This document shows positions 41,923-54,074 of a DNA stretch of 64,000 nt, piece by piece; within the stretch, counting starts at the first letter, position 1, and the number at the start of each line of letters is the position of its first letter. A program made the translations under genes and the position numbers. Below the pieces are notes generated by a model that worked only from the letters and a program-made list of their open reading frames with translations, was not told the origin of the DNA and made no database searches. This DNA comes from Chionoecetes opilio (lineage: Eukaryota > Arthropoda > Malacostraca > Decapoda > Majidae), in contig JACEEZ010023500.1 of the NCBI GenBank assembly GCA_016584305.1, forward strand, positions 115,306-179,305, given 5' to 3'.

Positions 41923-42640
41923 CCCAAAAATTTCTGTGAAAACCAAAAAAATGAAATCCCCTTCGCGCTGTTTCAGTTTTTAGTTTTATAAATTGTCTTG
42001 GGGTTACCCAAAGGAGAAATTTGAAAATCAACACCATTTGGGTCTGTTGTCGGGAAATGCCCAAATTGGGTATGTGATATTTTTTCCGGGGTTAAATCCT
42101 TTATAGAAAGCAGATGATGGACGACCCTAAAAATTTATTGTGTCCGATGAAATTTGCACACAAGGAGAGGTCAACACGAAAAAAAAGCCCGTGTGGAGAA
42201 AGGACCATCCTTTGAAATTTTACCCCCTCTTCTTGGACCCCCTATAACTAAGGGATGTCAATTTTTTCCCCGGATTTGCGGATTTCCCAGTATTTATTGC
42301 CGCTGGTTCCTTTCGTGAATCGTGTAATTCGGGTTAAAAAATTTTGGGGGGTGTACATGTTGGGGTAGCCACGCCGAACCTGTCCCGGCCCCTGACACCA
42401 CGACCATAAAAAATTTTTTTTTGGGTGCCTAGGGGAAATTAAATTTTTTTGGACACCCAAACAGACAAATTGAACCAAAAATTATTATGATATAAAAAGA
42501 CCCCTCGAAGCTCTCTCAGAGCATACATTTACAAAAAAAAATCCCAACCCCCTACTGGGGGGTTCCTCGCTCGCTCGGTCAGCCTCGCTTGTCTCGGATG
42601 AGTTGGTTGCCCTATTATTTTATTTCAGAGTTTTTTTTTT
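41923..42640. other. Unassigned low-quality sequence
   Basis: Short frames only; the frame at 42248-42478 has no recognisable family. A small GC-rich gctcgctcggtcagcctcgc word lies at about 42570. Confidence 0.4.
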
Positions 42641-42776
42641 TTTCTTGTTGACATCCACATACAACAAATATATATCCTTTTTTTTGTGTGTATAGCTTCA
42701 GCCATCTCATTCACCTACCGTATTACTTTTATTCATTATTATTTTTAAAGACATAAGTGGTGATGTCGTGTTGCTG

Positions 42777-42800
42777 ACGATGATGATGATGATGATGATG
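42777..42800 (+). repeat. GAT trinucleotide repeat
   Basis: Eight GAT units immediately upstream of the tgttgttttcag acceptor of the candidate exon. Confidence 0.9.
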
Positions 42801-42812
42801 TGTTGTTTTCAG

Positions 42813-42909
42813 GATGGCAGAAGACAAGGCAGCGAAGACGGCATCATGGTCATCATCAGGCGGGAGCACCAGGGAAGGCAGCCGGGCGGTGGTGGTGTCC
42901 CGGGAGCAG
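42813..42909 (+). CDS. Candidate host-gene first coding exon (32 codons)
   Basis: The acceptor tgttgttttcag is followed by G and an ATG at 42814. The frame reads MAEDKAAKTASWSSSGGS then a TREGSRAVVVSREQ ending, and a consensus donor CAG|gtgagag follows at 42910. The exon is 97 bases and ends in phase 0. Codon use is GC-rich and balanced, unlike the surrounding repeats, and the sequence quality is good. I do not recognise the protein; the segment looks like a disordered N-terminus. The next exon was not identified: the open stretch at 44081 does not join in phase. It could be a chance splice-like ORF of this small size, but start, acceptor and donor all agreeing makes it the best host-gene candidate in the window. 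Confidence 0.45.
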
Positions 42910-43000
42910 GTGAGAGTGTAGGGTCTGTATGAAGTGTTAGATGCACTAAAGTATTCATGTATTTAGTTAGTTAGTGATTCAGTGATTTATATTTATTTTT

Positions 43001-43195
43001 TACATCACAAAGGACTGGCCAAGGGCACAACAAAAAGAGGTAACACAAAGCCGCTTAGTTGCCAGTCCCTATAAAGAGACAGTAAGAGAACAAAGAAAGG
43101 GGTGAGCCAATTTAGCTCGGGAGGTGTCTTGTCACTCTTCTTTTGAAAAGATTTAAGTCATAGGAAAGTGGAAAAATAGAAACAGGAAGAGAGGA
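43001..43195 (-). mobile_element. Solo 3' end of the Jockey/CR1-type retroelement captured at 36.1 kb
   Basis: Reverse complement of 36640-36820: cacaaaggactggccaaggg, gttgccagtccctataaaga and gtgagccaatttagctcggg match. The T-rich left side (about 42990-43000) corresponds to a short poly-A tail. It is a 5'-truncated insertion. Confidence 0.75.
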
Positions 43196-43569
43196 AGAGA
43201 ATACATACAGTAGATATTTCCTGAAGCCTCATTCGCTTGAACTGTGTTTTTTTTATGAAAAGAACGATTTTTAAAGATTGAGTTCTCAAGTATTCAATTG
43301 TTTTGCCAATATTTTCATCAAGTGCAGACAAATAAAATGATAAACTACATTTTTTATTAAGAACTGTTTCAGTTGTTGTATTGAAGGGTAATTCTGATAT
43401 GTCCCAAAGAAGTACAGAGAATTTACGGTAAATGATAGATCATTCAGCCTCACAGAGCAGAGGATGTGACAGCCTGAGAGACAGGCTTGAGCGTGAGCTT
43501 ATTAGAAAACTCCTCATTGAACACTTAGGTGGTGCCGTTGCAAAATCAGTAGTCATTACCGTCCTGTGC

Positions 43570-43765
43570 AATCATCATCTCGCGTGGTTGTTTACAATTT
43601 TACATCTTTGAATCAACTCGGACGTCCACGACTCCACTCTTTGAGCTACCGTGGGTGGTGGCAGACGTGTATGCTCCTGCTCCTCCACCGAAATTATACC
43701 GCTACTACCGCTTCCCTGACCACGACACTACACTACGTTGTACTGTGTGCCTGGTTATACATATA
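43570..43765 (+). repeat. Segment shared with 45310-45530
   Basis: Shared words: ctctttgagctacc/ctctttgagctccc, gtgggtggtggcagacgtgt/tggggtggtgcccaagacgt, and tgaccacgacactacactac/tggccacgacactacctacg, in the same order. It may be the 5' UTR of the retroelement at 45.2-51.3 kb, left as a fragment. Confidence 0.5.
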
Positions 43766-44080
43766 TGACACCAATTTCACTTAATATATCTAATATTTTC
43801 CCTGAAATAATAGAAAATAAAAGGTTAGCAATATCTGGAACCACTGAGGTAGTTTTTCGTCCACTCAATAGATGGCGCTCTAAACACAAGAATCAGGTGC
43901 TATCTGGCATCGTTTCTGGCTACACTTATTTGTTATTTGGATAGGAATATTTCCCGTCTTTCTTTAGTATACAGTCTTTGCCTCTACGCTGCTGCCCATA
44001 CAGAAAAGTGTTTTGTCTTGACCAATGACCTTATTTATTCTATTTTGTGAGACAATTACGCTTGTGTGTGTGTTTTGGTA

Positions 44081-44236
44081 GCGAGGAAGGCTCCGTATGG
44101 CCACCTGACGGACTCCCTTTCTGATTCCCTTACTGCGGGCACTGTGGTGTTGACAGAGGAGATAGCGGCGGGTCATGGCTTTCCAGAAGCCACCCTCACT
44201 CCCAACTCAGCGTCACTACGAAGGCTACAAAGATAG
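44081..44236 (+). other. 51-codon open stretch resembling a coding exon
   Basis: Open from GCG at 44081 to TAG at 44234-44236: ARKAPYGHLTDSLSDSLTAG, TVVLTEEIAAGHGFPEATLT, PNSASLRRLQR. Composition looks protein-like, and a weak acceptor (tgtgtgttttggtag) lies at its left border. It needs a phase-1 upstream exon, so it does not follow the 42813 exon directly. No family recognised. Confidence 0.3.
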
Positions 44237-44399
44237 AGGCAGTGACTGCGGGAAATGTCCCAACACTGCTTGACCGCAGTTTCGAACCCTCGTGCTTGAT
44301 GGTTTGGGCAACGGTCTCCATCACTTGGCCAACATGAAACAGTTTCCCAAAATATTTAATCAAACATTGAACTCTGCTTTTTAAAGTACACATAAAACT

Positions 44400-44462
44400 T
44401 TGATGTCCCCACACACAACACACACACACACACACACACACACCACACCACACACACACTCT
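44400..44462 (+). repeat. CA microsatellite
   Basis: A (CA)n tract with CCA interruptions; a further GT/CA pair occurs at 44725-44790. Confidence 0.92.
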
Positions 44463-44532
44463 TGTTTCTCTTGTTTGTTTTGTTAGAGGATAATGCCTCA
44501 GAGCCATAGTGATCTACCGCTGCTGCATATTA

Positions 44533-44727
44533 GTGTTGGCCGAAGCCACCACCCCGGGGGGGGGGGGGGTTACAAACCCCCGGCTGGCACCCGTACCCAT
44601 TCACTGTTGGGTGGACAGGGGCTAGGGATTTAAAAGACCCCTCTATCTTTCGCTCCGCCCGGGGATCGAACCCGGGACTTCTCGGTTGTAAGCCGAGCGT
44701 GCTAACCACTACACTACAGAGTTCCCT
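44533..44727 (-). mobile_element. tRNA-derived SINE, clean copy
   Basis: On the minus strand the head reads TGTAGTGTAGTGGTTAGCAC, a CTCGG-CTTACAA-CCGAG anticodon-like arm and CCGGGTTCGATCCCCGG, so the A and B boxes of an internal RNA polymerase III promoter are both present. The acceptor stems do not pair, so it is not a tRNA gene. A non-tRNA body follows (gacccctctatc, ccaacagtgaatgggtacgg, ggtggcttcggccaac on the minus strand). A corrupted copy lies at 40900-41072. Confidence 0.7.
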
Positions 44728-44791
44728 GTGTATGTGTGTGTTTTTTGTGTGTGTGTGTGTGTGGTGTGGTCACACACACACACACACAAGC

Positions 44792-44895
44792 AAGCAGTAG
44801 TAATAGTAGCACCAGTAGTAATAGTAGCAGAAGTAAGTGTATAATAGTAAATAGCAGCAGTATAATAGTAGCAGTAGTAAGTGTATAATAGTAGT
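44792..44895 (+). repeat. AGTAGT/AATAGTAGC microsatellite
   Basis: Imperfect trinucleotide array (agtagtaatagtagcaccagtag...) with a twice-repeated gtaagtgtataatagtag segment. Confidence 0.85.
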
Positions 44896-45000
44896 ATCCA
44901 GTGTCCTGGGCTAGCGGGTTGTCACCCTTTCCCCAGGCTCAAAGGTTAATGCGACGGAGACAAGCACCGAGGCCAGCACAGCTTAGCGTATGCCCCCATT
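44896..45000 (+). repeat. SINE-like repeat, second family, copy 2
   Basis: Counterpart of 40225-40335 (gctagcgggttgtcaccc, cgaggccagcacagctt). The 3' side passes into low-quality T-rich sequence. Confidence 0.55.
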
Positions 45001-45199
45001 TTTTCCCTTTTTAAAATTTGGTCCAAGCTCGTTTCGCTCTTTTGGGAAAACCTATTTCCAAGCCGAATTTCATTTGTCTATGGGTTGTAAAATGTTTCCC
45101 AATTTTTTTTCTTTTTTCTTCTTTGCTACTTTTGTAGGGGGGGGTTAACAGGCGAAAAGGAAAAAATTTGGGGGCAAAAAGGGTTTTATATTTCGTCCC

Positions 45200-48100
45200 C
45201 TTAACTCATTGGCAAGGGGAGCGAAGCTTTTTTTTTTTTTTAGCATTGATGCTAAAATTTGTAATTTTATTGGGGCCGGGCGACTTTAGCGCAGGGGGCG
45301 AAAGTAGTGCATTGTGTCTGGAAAAAAATATATTCGACTCGTCCCCCTCCAATAACAGTGTCTGAGCCGAGGGGGGCTCAACACTTCTGTTTTGGACTCT
45401 TTGAGCTCCCTTTGGGGTGGTGCCCAAGACGTATGTGTTGGGCTCCCCCAAACGAAACCCCTACCAAACCGTTTTCGCTGGCCACGACACTACCTACGTG
45501 GTATTGTTTTCCTGATTTCTGCTATGTGGGGCCTGTGTTTTTGCCTTTTCCCTAGACTCCCTGCTCCCGTGATCGTGCCCCCTTGACGAGGAACTTTCCA
45601 CATGGACACCCATCTCATCTCCCCCCCCCCCCAAGAGGTCCCCTCGCCTTCCCCTTCACTGGTGAGACCCAAACAGACTAAAAATTTCTAAAAAACCCAC
45701 ACGCTCCTTCGCCGAAATAAACTGCCTCACCCCCCCCGCGTTGCTACACCCCCCTGCTTCTTTTCCCCACTGTTTTCTGCTCCTCTTCCCGCCTCCCCTT
45801 CCCTACTCACCTCCACCCCTTTCATCATTATCAGGTCAGGCTGAGGGCCCCGGGCCCTTCTTTAAACCCTGGGAAGGTTTTCCAGGGCAGTTTTTAATTT
45901 CCTTTTTTAAAAAGAAATTCGTGTCTAGCACTCTAACCATCACCGGGGAGGGCGGGGGTACCCAAGTTCAGGTGGCCCCTTGACAACCTTCCCCGGGGCC
46001 CCCAAGCCCTGTCACAATGCGGGGGGAGGGGTCCGTAAAGTGCTGGGTTGCATCGGCCCGACGACCCGACCTACTTTTTCGGGAGAATTTTCCCTACCCT
46101 CTCCCGAATTTAAAAAATCCCGACTTCTAACTGGACTTACAAATTTTAAACTTGACCTCCATACCAAAATTGTAACCCCTAAAACGGCCCCCGGCTCCCC
46201 CCGGGGACGGGGGAAAAACGGAGGCAACATTGCCAATCAAAATTTAAAAAATTTTGGGCCCCCCCCCCGGGCCCGGGTCTCCCTTCAAAAAATGCTTTTT
46301 TCCCGGGGTTTCCGGGCCCCCCACCCCCTCCCTGCCCCCCGGGGGAAAACCCCGCTGTTTTCCCTTTTTTTAGCCAGGGTAATGCCCCCCTGAACCCTTT
46401 AAGGCCCCGCTCCCGTAATTGCAGGGGGCTTTCATGTTAAAAAGGGGGTGTGCCCCCCCCGGTTTGGCCCCTGCCTTTTTTGGGGTGGTGACCCCCCGCC
46501 CCACCTAAAAAGGAAAGGTGCCCGGTTTAAACCTCCAGGGGGGAAGCAATTGAAAAACAGCTCCCACACGAGACTACCTGCTCCATTTCAGCCCGGTGAA
46601 GGGGGCAGCGGGAGGGGCATCCTCCCGGGGAAACCTTCCGTCCCGGGGGGGGCCCCCAGCACAAGGCTGCCCCCCCCCTACTCGCCCTTCCCTCCCTTCC
46701 TGCCCCCGGGCCCCCCCCTGCCATCATTTGGCTCCGGGGCCCAACCCATTGACCCAAAAGTCAACATATCCGGATGGCTGCTGGTTGCGTCCCCCCCCAC
46801 CCCCCACCCACTCCCCTGCCACCCCCTTTCCCCCCAAAACCCCCAAAGACGCCGACCGTCCCCCCGGGCACCTTACCATACCCCCCTTAAAAAAGGGGCA
46901 CAGACCCCGCCTTCCTCCCCGGAAGGGGCCTTTAGGGACCTGTGGGGGTTGTTTTTCACCCTCCTCCCCCTTATTCCCTGGTCCCCCCCCCCCGCCATGT
47001 TTCTCCCCTCCCCTCCAAAAAGCGGGGGCCGCCCCCATGCCCTCCGCCAGCACCCAGAAAGCCCCTGCCTCACTGGGTGGGGTGCTACCTTGCGCCGCCC
47101 CCCTCCTCTAAAGCCCCAGGGTTTTCGGGTTTTTGCAGGGCCCCGCCTTCATTGGGGGAAATTCCCACCCATGGAAACTTGTTTTCCCTTTAATCTCCTT
47201 CTTTCATTTTCCCCTCCCTTTTAGAGACTTCCTCATTCGATCCCTGCGGGCCCCTCCTTACCTTTTTTAATTTCACTCAGGGCCGTGAGTCCTTTACTCC
47301 CCTCCCCCACTTCATTTTCTGGAACCCCCGGGGTCTCTGTCCCGGAAAATTTCCCAATTTTTAAAAACCCACCTCTCACCCATACACTCCTCTATTGTTG
47401 GCGTCCTTGGACGTGGCTCACAGACGCTTCTCCCCCCCTTTTCCCAACTATCCCTTCCTACGGTTTGACGGGGGGACCCGGGCAGGGGGGGCGGCCTTTC
47501 TGCGGGTTCCACCGATCCCCTTTTTCTACCCCTCTAAACATCACTCCTTTCCCTGGAGGTGGCCTGGGGCACCTGGGGTGACTTTTTAATTTTGATTCAG
47601 GGCCCCTTCAGATTCTTTTGTTTTTACAATCCATTTTTTAGATAAAACCCCTTTTCGGGGAATTCCACCCTTGTTCTCTCACCCTTTCCCTTTCCCCAGT
47701 TTTAAATAAGGGGTTTTTTATGCCCATCATGACCTGGGGGAAACCGGCCCTCCCCGGGAGCCGAAAAAAACCGCTGGGGCCGGTCCCTCTCGGCTTTCTG
47801 GGGACAGTGTTTTTTTATCTCTCCTTACTCCCACCTGGCCTCCCTACCGGGAATGACCCAGTTTTCGGGGAAACCCCTCCACCTTGGACCTCTCCCTGGA
47901 AAGGGCCCCCTCCTCCTCACCACTTTTCCACAACGGGCCCCTTCCCTGGGTACAAACCCATCTTCCTGTTGAAATTTTCCCTTCCCTTTTCTACCCCCAA
48001 AACCCCTCCCCCTTCACGCAGACCTCTTTGGGCCCTTCCCCAAAAGGAGCCTGGGCTCTTTTAAATCAAAATTAAATTCCTTACCCCTCCCATTACCCCC

Positions 48101-51100
48101 CCCTTCCCTGGGAAATAAAATTCAATCCCTCACGGTCCCCCCTTTGGACTTGGGTACCACCACTTTAAAATCAAATCCTTCCCACCCCCCCCCGCTTTTC
48201 CCCCGGGGCCCCCTGGGGGTTTCCCGGAAGTGGGGCGGCAGCCCTTCGGCCAACCCCACGCCTTACTGCGTGGCGTAAGCCCCCCATTCCCTTTGGCTCC
48301 GTGTCGTTTCCCCGTTTATTGGAGGCCCGATGAAAACGTGTTTTCTTGATGAGAACGTTCTGCATGGGCCCCCTTTTTGTGCTTCCCGGTCCTTCTCCTC
48401 CTCAGTCTCCCGGTTTTGGCCCCTTTTTTCGGAAAGATGGTCACCCTCGGGCCCCCCTTCATTTTCCCTTTAAACTAGTAAGGGTGCCCCCCTCGTCCTG
48501 TGCTGAAAAAGTCAGGGGCCTTCCCTCCCACTTCCCCAACACTGGGCTCCCCCGCCCCCGTCCCCCCCCCTGTTTACCCCCTTCACACACCGGCCATACT
48601 TTTTAGCCCTCTAAAACCCCCCGGGAATTTTCCCCTCGGCTTTCACGCACTGTCCGCGGGGAAGGGGGCCCGGTCGGAAACGTCCCAAACGGTTTCTTCG
48701 CCGCTCCCAGATGCTTTTGGCCCGCCCCTCCGGGACGTCCTCACCCAGCGGGCGGGTCGGGGACTTTTCCCTTCTGGTGGCGTATCCCATAAAAATTTCC
48801 CTATTTTTAAGCCTGGAAAGGCTCCGTCGGGGCTTCCTCCCTATAGGCCTTTACCCTTTCCCTCCCAAATCTTAGTAAAGTAAAAGAAAAAAATAGTACG
48901 GTGAAAGGTTTGACATGGGGGTTTGGGAAACCCCAAAAACCCTCTTCCCTCAAACATGTTCGGGTTTCGTCCTCCCGGGGCCCCCTGGATGCCCTGCCCC
49001 CACTGGAGCCCACATCCAGGAAGGATTTACCCACAAACAATTCACCTAAAAAGCCTTTTTTTGACCCCCCAAGCGCTTTTGACACCCTCCCATAAGGCCC
49101 CCATTGAAAAACTTGCCCCCCTTTTATTTTCCCCAATGGCTCCCCTCTCCAAGGGGTTTAAAAACCCTTCCTGTTTTCCCCGGCCCTTCTCCCCTGGTGT
49201 TTGGGAAAACCCCCTTCCAGGCTTCCCGGGGCACCAGGGGGCGTCCCACGGGGTTTCCCCCCCTCAGCCCTGTCCTCTTCAAAAAAATCTTGTTTTCCCA
49301 ATTTTCCCCTGCTCTCCATGCCCACTTTGCACCACCCTACTGATGACATCTCTCTCTTTTCCCTTCTGCTCCCCTATCCCAGGGGCTCAAGACCTTTTCT
49401 TCACGTGGGTTTTGAGCCGCCCTCATGGACCCCCTTTGGGGGCCCCTGACGGTGAGTGCCCAGAATTTCTACCCCTTTGTCTTCCCCCCCGAAGGGGGTT
49501 TTCCCACCCCCAATGGTCACCATTAAGGGGCCCCCCAATTTTCCTTTCCCAAAACCCACAAAAAATTCCCTTTGGTTTCTTTGGATGGCCCCCGCCTAAC
49601 CGGGGGCCGGGCCCCCTACGTTAACCTTTGGTGCCCTTGTGCCTCAAAAGGTTTAAAACTTAATGAAGCCCCTTGCGGGGTCAAGTGGGGGTGGGGAAAA
49701 AATACCCCTTCATTTTTTAAAAGCCCTTCCCCGTAGCCGCTTAACTACGGGTGTGGGGGTTTAGGGGTTTGCCCCTCACCTTCCCTCCTCCACAATTTAG
49801 ATGTAATCCAGAATAATGCCCTTCGTATAGCTTTGTGGGCCCTTCAGGTCCTCCCCAGTCACAGCCCTTCGGGCAAAATTTTCCTTCCTCCCCCCCCTGT
49901 AAACCCGACGCTCCCCCTCCTTGCCCGCACCTACCCAACTTGCCCCCCCCCTTTAGCGCCATGCCCCCCAAACCCCCTCCTCCTCCACCCCGGTGGGGAA
50001 CCTCTTCTGGCCCCGTATAAAGCCCACACACCTTTCGTAAGCGAGCCCCTCCCCTTTCCCTTTGCTTCTATCCGGGTTTAAACCTCCCCCCCCCCTTTTC
50101 GCACTCGGGGAAAACCTCCCCCCGGGGGCCCCTTTTGGGTTTTCCCTCTCTCTTCTCAAATTTCTCTGTCCCTTCACACACCCACCCATGGTCCAAGCTG
50201 CCTGTCCAGTGCGGGCAGGGCCCCTTTTTTTCTCCCTCCTACACACCCGCTACAAAAAAACTCCCTCCCAAAATTTTCACCACGGGTCCCGTCTGCCCGC
50301 CCCTCCGTCTGTTTGGTGCGGCCAAAGTTCATTCCCCCGGGCCCGGTCCTTTCCACCGCCCGGGGGTTTTCCCACCCCTGGCCCCCATCCCACGGCAAAA
50401 TCTTTGGGCCCTCCCGGGGGGGCTCAATTTTGGGCCCCCCCCGTCCCCCCCCCCCTGTGCTGTAACCATCTTCAAATGACTCCCCCCACACCCTCCAAAT
50501 TCTCCGTCGTCACCGGGCCCTCCATTGGGCCCTTTGCTTTTTACAAAAAATTTCCCCCACCTCTTGCTTCACTTATCCTCCTCTGGGGGATCTCCCTTCA
50601 CCTTCAATTTGGGGGCCCTCCCACTTGGGGCAGGGGCAAAAACCCGGGGGCCCACGGGCGGCAAACAGAGGAAAACTCCCCCCTTCTCCCATAGACATGA
50701 CCACAGACCTGTTGATTTTGACTAACCTTCGACTACTTCAACCCACACTGGGACACAGAGCGACTGACCCTTACCCGTACCCTTTACTTGGACGAAAACG
50801 ACATGACCACGACACCCCTGGGGGACCCACTTCCCCCCCCGTGCCCTGGACACCGCCCTCACCAGACTCCTGATTGCCCCACCCCCCCCCCCCCCTTCCA
50901 AAAAAAAAAAAGGCCCCTAAAAAACAAACTGGGCATGACTGATGACCCCCACTGCCCCTGGTTTCCCCAAATACCTGGCACACCTTAAACCTCCCCCCTG
51001 CAATGTCCCCGCCACCAAATCCCCCCCGCCCGGGACTCCCCCAATCACTATATCCACCCCCCTCCCCCGCAGACCAACTTAGCCGACCTCTTGGGTGGCT

Positions 51101-51300
51101 CTCCGACCCTGGCTTGGGCCCTTTAAAAATCCCCAAACCCCCCAGGACCTTCCCCACAGAATCTGGCCAAATGCAAAAGGATCTAACCCGCTGATTCATT
51201 TGGGATCCTGCCCTTTTGTGGCCCACAGCCACAAAGGCCCCTTCAAACCCCAACAAAACAACAACACTTCCCGCTTGTGTTAGGCCTCCTATAACCACTA
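45200..51300 (+). mobile_element. Jockey-like non-LTR retrotransposon, near full length but sequence-corrupted
   Basis: The order on the plus strand is: possible 5' region (45200-45700, shared with 43570-43765), a Pro-rich segment (45700-47200), an endonuclease-like part (about 47400-47580, NYPFLRFDG, GGAAFLRVPPIPFFYP), and an RT palm (about 49200-49370, including a DDISLFSL box). A thumb block LDVIQNNALRIALWALQVLP lies at 49797-49856, and a C-terminal knuckle DDPHCPW...QIPGTPxHL with a following LADLLGGSPDP-like tail lies at 50940-51110. The span ends before the CCA microsatellite. Almost every line contains ccccgggg, ttttaaa or similar runs, so no exact frame can be trusted. Confidence 0.65.
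49200..51200 (+). pseudogene. Reverse transcriptase and C-terminal region of the 45-51 kb element
   Basis: The palm sequence reads GVPRGFPPSALSSSKK with a 'GVPQGSPLSPVLFN'-like spacing, then MPTLHHPTDDISLFSL, where the usual YADD appears as TDD. LDVIQNNALRIALWALQVLP and LPLLARTYPT (49797-49945) are the post-palm motifs of jockey-type RTs. The knuckle lies near 50940-51010 in the form CPW-Q-x(n)-HL and is probably CCHC-type. The enzyme would copy element RNA at a nicked target. The repeated homopolymer expansions rather than codon substitutions explain most frame breaks, so this may be a better-preserved element than it appears. Confidence 0.6.
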
Positions 51301-51479
51301 TAACTCGGGTTTTTTAATGCCCTTATAGGTTTTTTAGAGTTTCGTGGTGTTATAACGTGGTAAAGGGGGTGTGTGGGTGTTTTAAAAATACCCCTTTTAG
51401 CCCTTTGGGGACGGAGGGGTTGTCCAACGAGCGAAGGGGGCTTGGAGCTTGATTCGCATATAAAAAATTACGAAAAACC

Positions 51480-52530
51480 ACACCACTACAACCCACCTCA
51501 CCATTTACCACCAACCCCCATCACCCCCACCACCACCACAACCACCACCACCTCACCTCCACCATCATACCCCACCACCAAACCCCCAAACCAAAATAAC
51601 CACACCACCACACCAACCCTCACCACCACCACCCCACCATCCCCCACCACCACCACCACCACCATCACCACCAACCCCCCCCCCATCACCACCACCACCA
51701 CCACCCACCCCAACCCAACATCACCACCAAACCCCCCCTACCCATCCCCCATCCCCCATCACCATCACCATCACCATCCCCCACCACCCAAACCCCCCAC
51801 CACCACCCCACCATCACCACCACCACCCTTCCCCCAAAACCCAAAAACCCCCACCACCCCACTAACCCCCACCAAACCCCCACCACCACCATCACCACCA
51901 CCCCCATCCCCCATCCCATCCCATCACCACCCCCCCACCATCACCACCACCACCAACCCCCCCACCCCAAACCCCCACCACCACCCCCACCACCACCACC
52001 ACCCCGCCCACCCCCTACCATCACCACCCCCCACCATCACCATCACACCACCCCTCACCCCACCAAACCCCCACCAAACAAACCCCCACCACCACCCCAC
52101 CAAACCCCACCACCATCACCAACACCATCACCATCACCACCACCCCCACCATCACCACCAACCCCCACCAAACCAAAAAACCACCACCACCATCACCCCC
52201 ACCACCTAAACCCTCACACCACCACCACACCCCACCAAACACCACAAACCCCCACCACCATCACCAAACCCCACCACCATCCCCACCAACCCCCCCCACC
52301 ATCAAAATCACCACCCCCATCACCATCACCCTCACCACCACCATTACCACCACCACCACCACCATCACCATCACCCTCACCATCACCATCACCACCACAC
52401 CACCACCACCAAACCCCCACCCCCACCAAACCCCCACCACCAAACCCCCAAACCACCATTTACCACCACCACATCACCACCACCCCACCAAAACACCCCC
52501 ACCGCCAAACCACCCCCACACCACAAACCC
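51480..52530 (+). repeat. CCA/CAC/ATC compound microsatellite, ~1 kb
   Basis: Nearly all A and C with T only in ATC units: (ACC)n, (CCACCA)n, (ATC)n and C runs. The poly-Thr/Pro/His frame on the plus strand and the Val/Gly frames on the minus strand are artefacts. It starts just past the retroelement 3' end. Confidence 0.93.
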
Positions 52531-53380
52531 TTTTTTTTTGAAATTTTTTTTTAAAAAACTTTTTTAAGAACATTCACACTTTTTTTTTTCTTTGTAAAAA
52601 ATCAAAAATAAAAAAAAAGGGGGTGGTTAAAGGGTAGGTTGGGTTTGGTCAGGTTTTTTAAAAAAGAAGGGATTTTTTTAAAGGGGAGGGTATTTAAAAA
52701 AATTTTACTTTACCTGTGCGAGCTTGGACAAGTTTTTCCCATCTTTAGTGGGGGAAAGTCCCATTTCCTATATTAAAAAGAAAAAAATGAAAAAACCCCT
52801 TTGGGGACTTTGCCCCCTGTAATGTGAGGGTTTAAACATAGCTAAAAGCTTAGGGGGAAGGGTTTTCAGCCTAATCATTATTATTGGGTAGCAAATTTAT
52901 ATTTGGGTTTAGCGAAAATTTTTTTTTATGGCAATTTTACCAAACCCAAGGGGTATTTTTTGGTTTGGGGAGGCAGACAAAAAAAACATTTTTCCAATGT
53001 TTTTTATAGTTTTAAAAGGGAAAAGTAAAAAGTTAAACCCCGTTATATAACGAAGGGACTGGGGGGCCACGGCAAAATTTTGCTGGGACACTTTAGCGGG
53101 GGGTCCAACATGGTGTCGGGGGGCCCTCAAAACCGGGCTGAACCAGAGCATTGTTCGACTGGGTTTTTGTGCGGTTGTTTTAAAGGGTAAAGTATGGGGT
53201 GGAAAAGGGATGGTGTGGCACATTGTATTGCCGGGCCCCTTTGGGCCTTTTTTGCTGGGTCCATATAGAGGAAAACCCGGGAGGTTTGGAGAGAAAGGGC
53301 AATTACTTATTTTTTATCTATTTTTTAAAAAGATGATAACATGATGGATATTTTAATAGAAACAGTTTATTATCATTTAT
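52531..53380. other. Unassigned low-quality AT-rich sequence
   Basis: No frame, RNA gene or shared repeat recognised. Confidence 0.4.
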
Positions 53381-53384
53381 TTTT

Positions 53385-53505
53385 ATGGTAAACCCGTCCG
53401 GGTGGCTCGTTTTTGGTTTGAGCTGTCGGGTCGCGTGCAGCGTCCCCGTATTCCCCTCGCGGTTCGGGGCCCAAACCCGGTTTTGTCCCGGCTGGTGGTG
53501 CTTTG
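53385..53505 (+). repeat. Possible tRNA-derived SINE head
   Basis: gtccgggtggctcg, ggtttgagctgtcgg, gcgtgcagcgtccccg and gcggttcggggcccaaaccc resemble A-box and B-box regions of a tRNA-like head. No second copy was found and the sequence is of poor quality. Confidence 0.3.
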
Positions 53506-53509
53506 TTAA

Positions 53510-53968
53510 AAGTCAAAAACCTTGTCCCTTTTTTATTGCAAAGTTTCTAAAATAGGATCAAAAATCTTATCTTTTCTTATTTTATGGGTAGAAACTTTCT
53601 TGCTACTTTTCTATAAAGTTTAGTAATGAAGCAGATGTATACGCGTGATGATAAACAAGTATCGATACCTGCATGCCCGGGGAGGGGGCAATAATGCAAA
53701 ATTTTCTTTAAAAAATGCAAATTAGCATCCAGCAGTTTCTGCATCCCTTTGGATGTGTACATTTCATTTCAAACATAAAACCTTACTGTACTCACAGTTC
53801 CCTTTTTACTATAAGGGGATATAGGGGCGGCTACCGTAGTAACTAAAAATTAAGGACAAGATCCCCTAGAGCAGGGTTTTTTTTACTCCCACCAACTAGC
53901 TGCCACCATGGTTTAAATTTTTTTTTGAGAAAGAATTTCCTTCCAGATAAACTCAAAATTAATTAAAA
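53510..53968. other. Unassigned sequence
   Basis: Relatively clean AT-rich stretch with a 61-codon minus-strand frame (53577-53762) that resembles no family I know. Confidence 0.4.
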
Positions 53969-54023
53969 TAAAACCCCTTTATGTTCGCGGGGTTAAGGCT
54001 CGCGGGTTTTTTTAACCCCCCCC

Positions 54024-54074
<51 letters not shown>

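Noticed and set aside
44652..44722. Minus-strand tRNA-Val-like gene (TAC in the anticodon loop)
   Set aside because: The T-arm and anticodon arm pair well, but the 5' and 3' acceptor strands are not complementary, and the unit continues into a body repeated at 40900-41072. It is a SINE head.
46448..47224. 258-codon Pro-rich plus-strand frame
   Set aside because: It lies in the most corrupted stretch, where C and G runs remove stops. Only the retroelement context, not this frame, is supported.
51373..52209. 278-codon Thr/Pro/His-rich open frame
   Set aside because: It is translation of a CCA/ACC/ATC microsatellite; equally long frames occur on the other strand.
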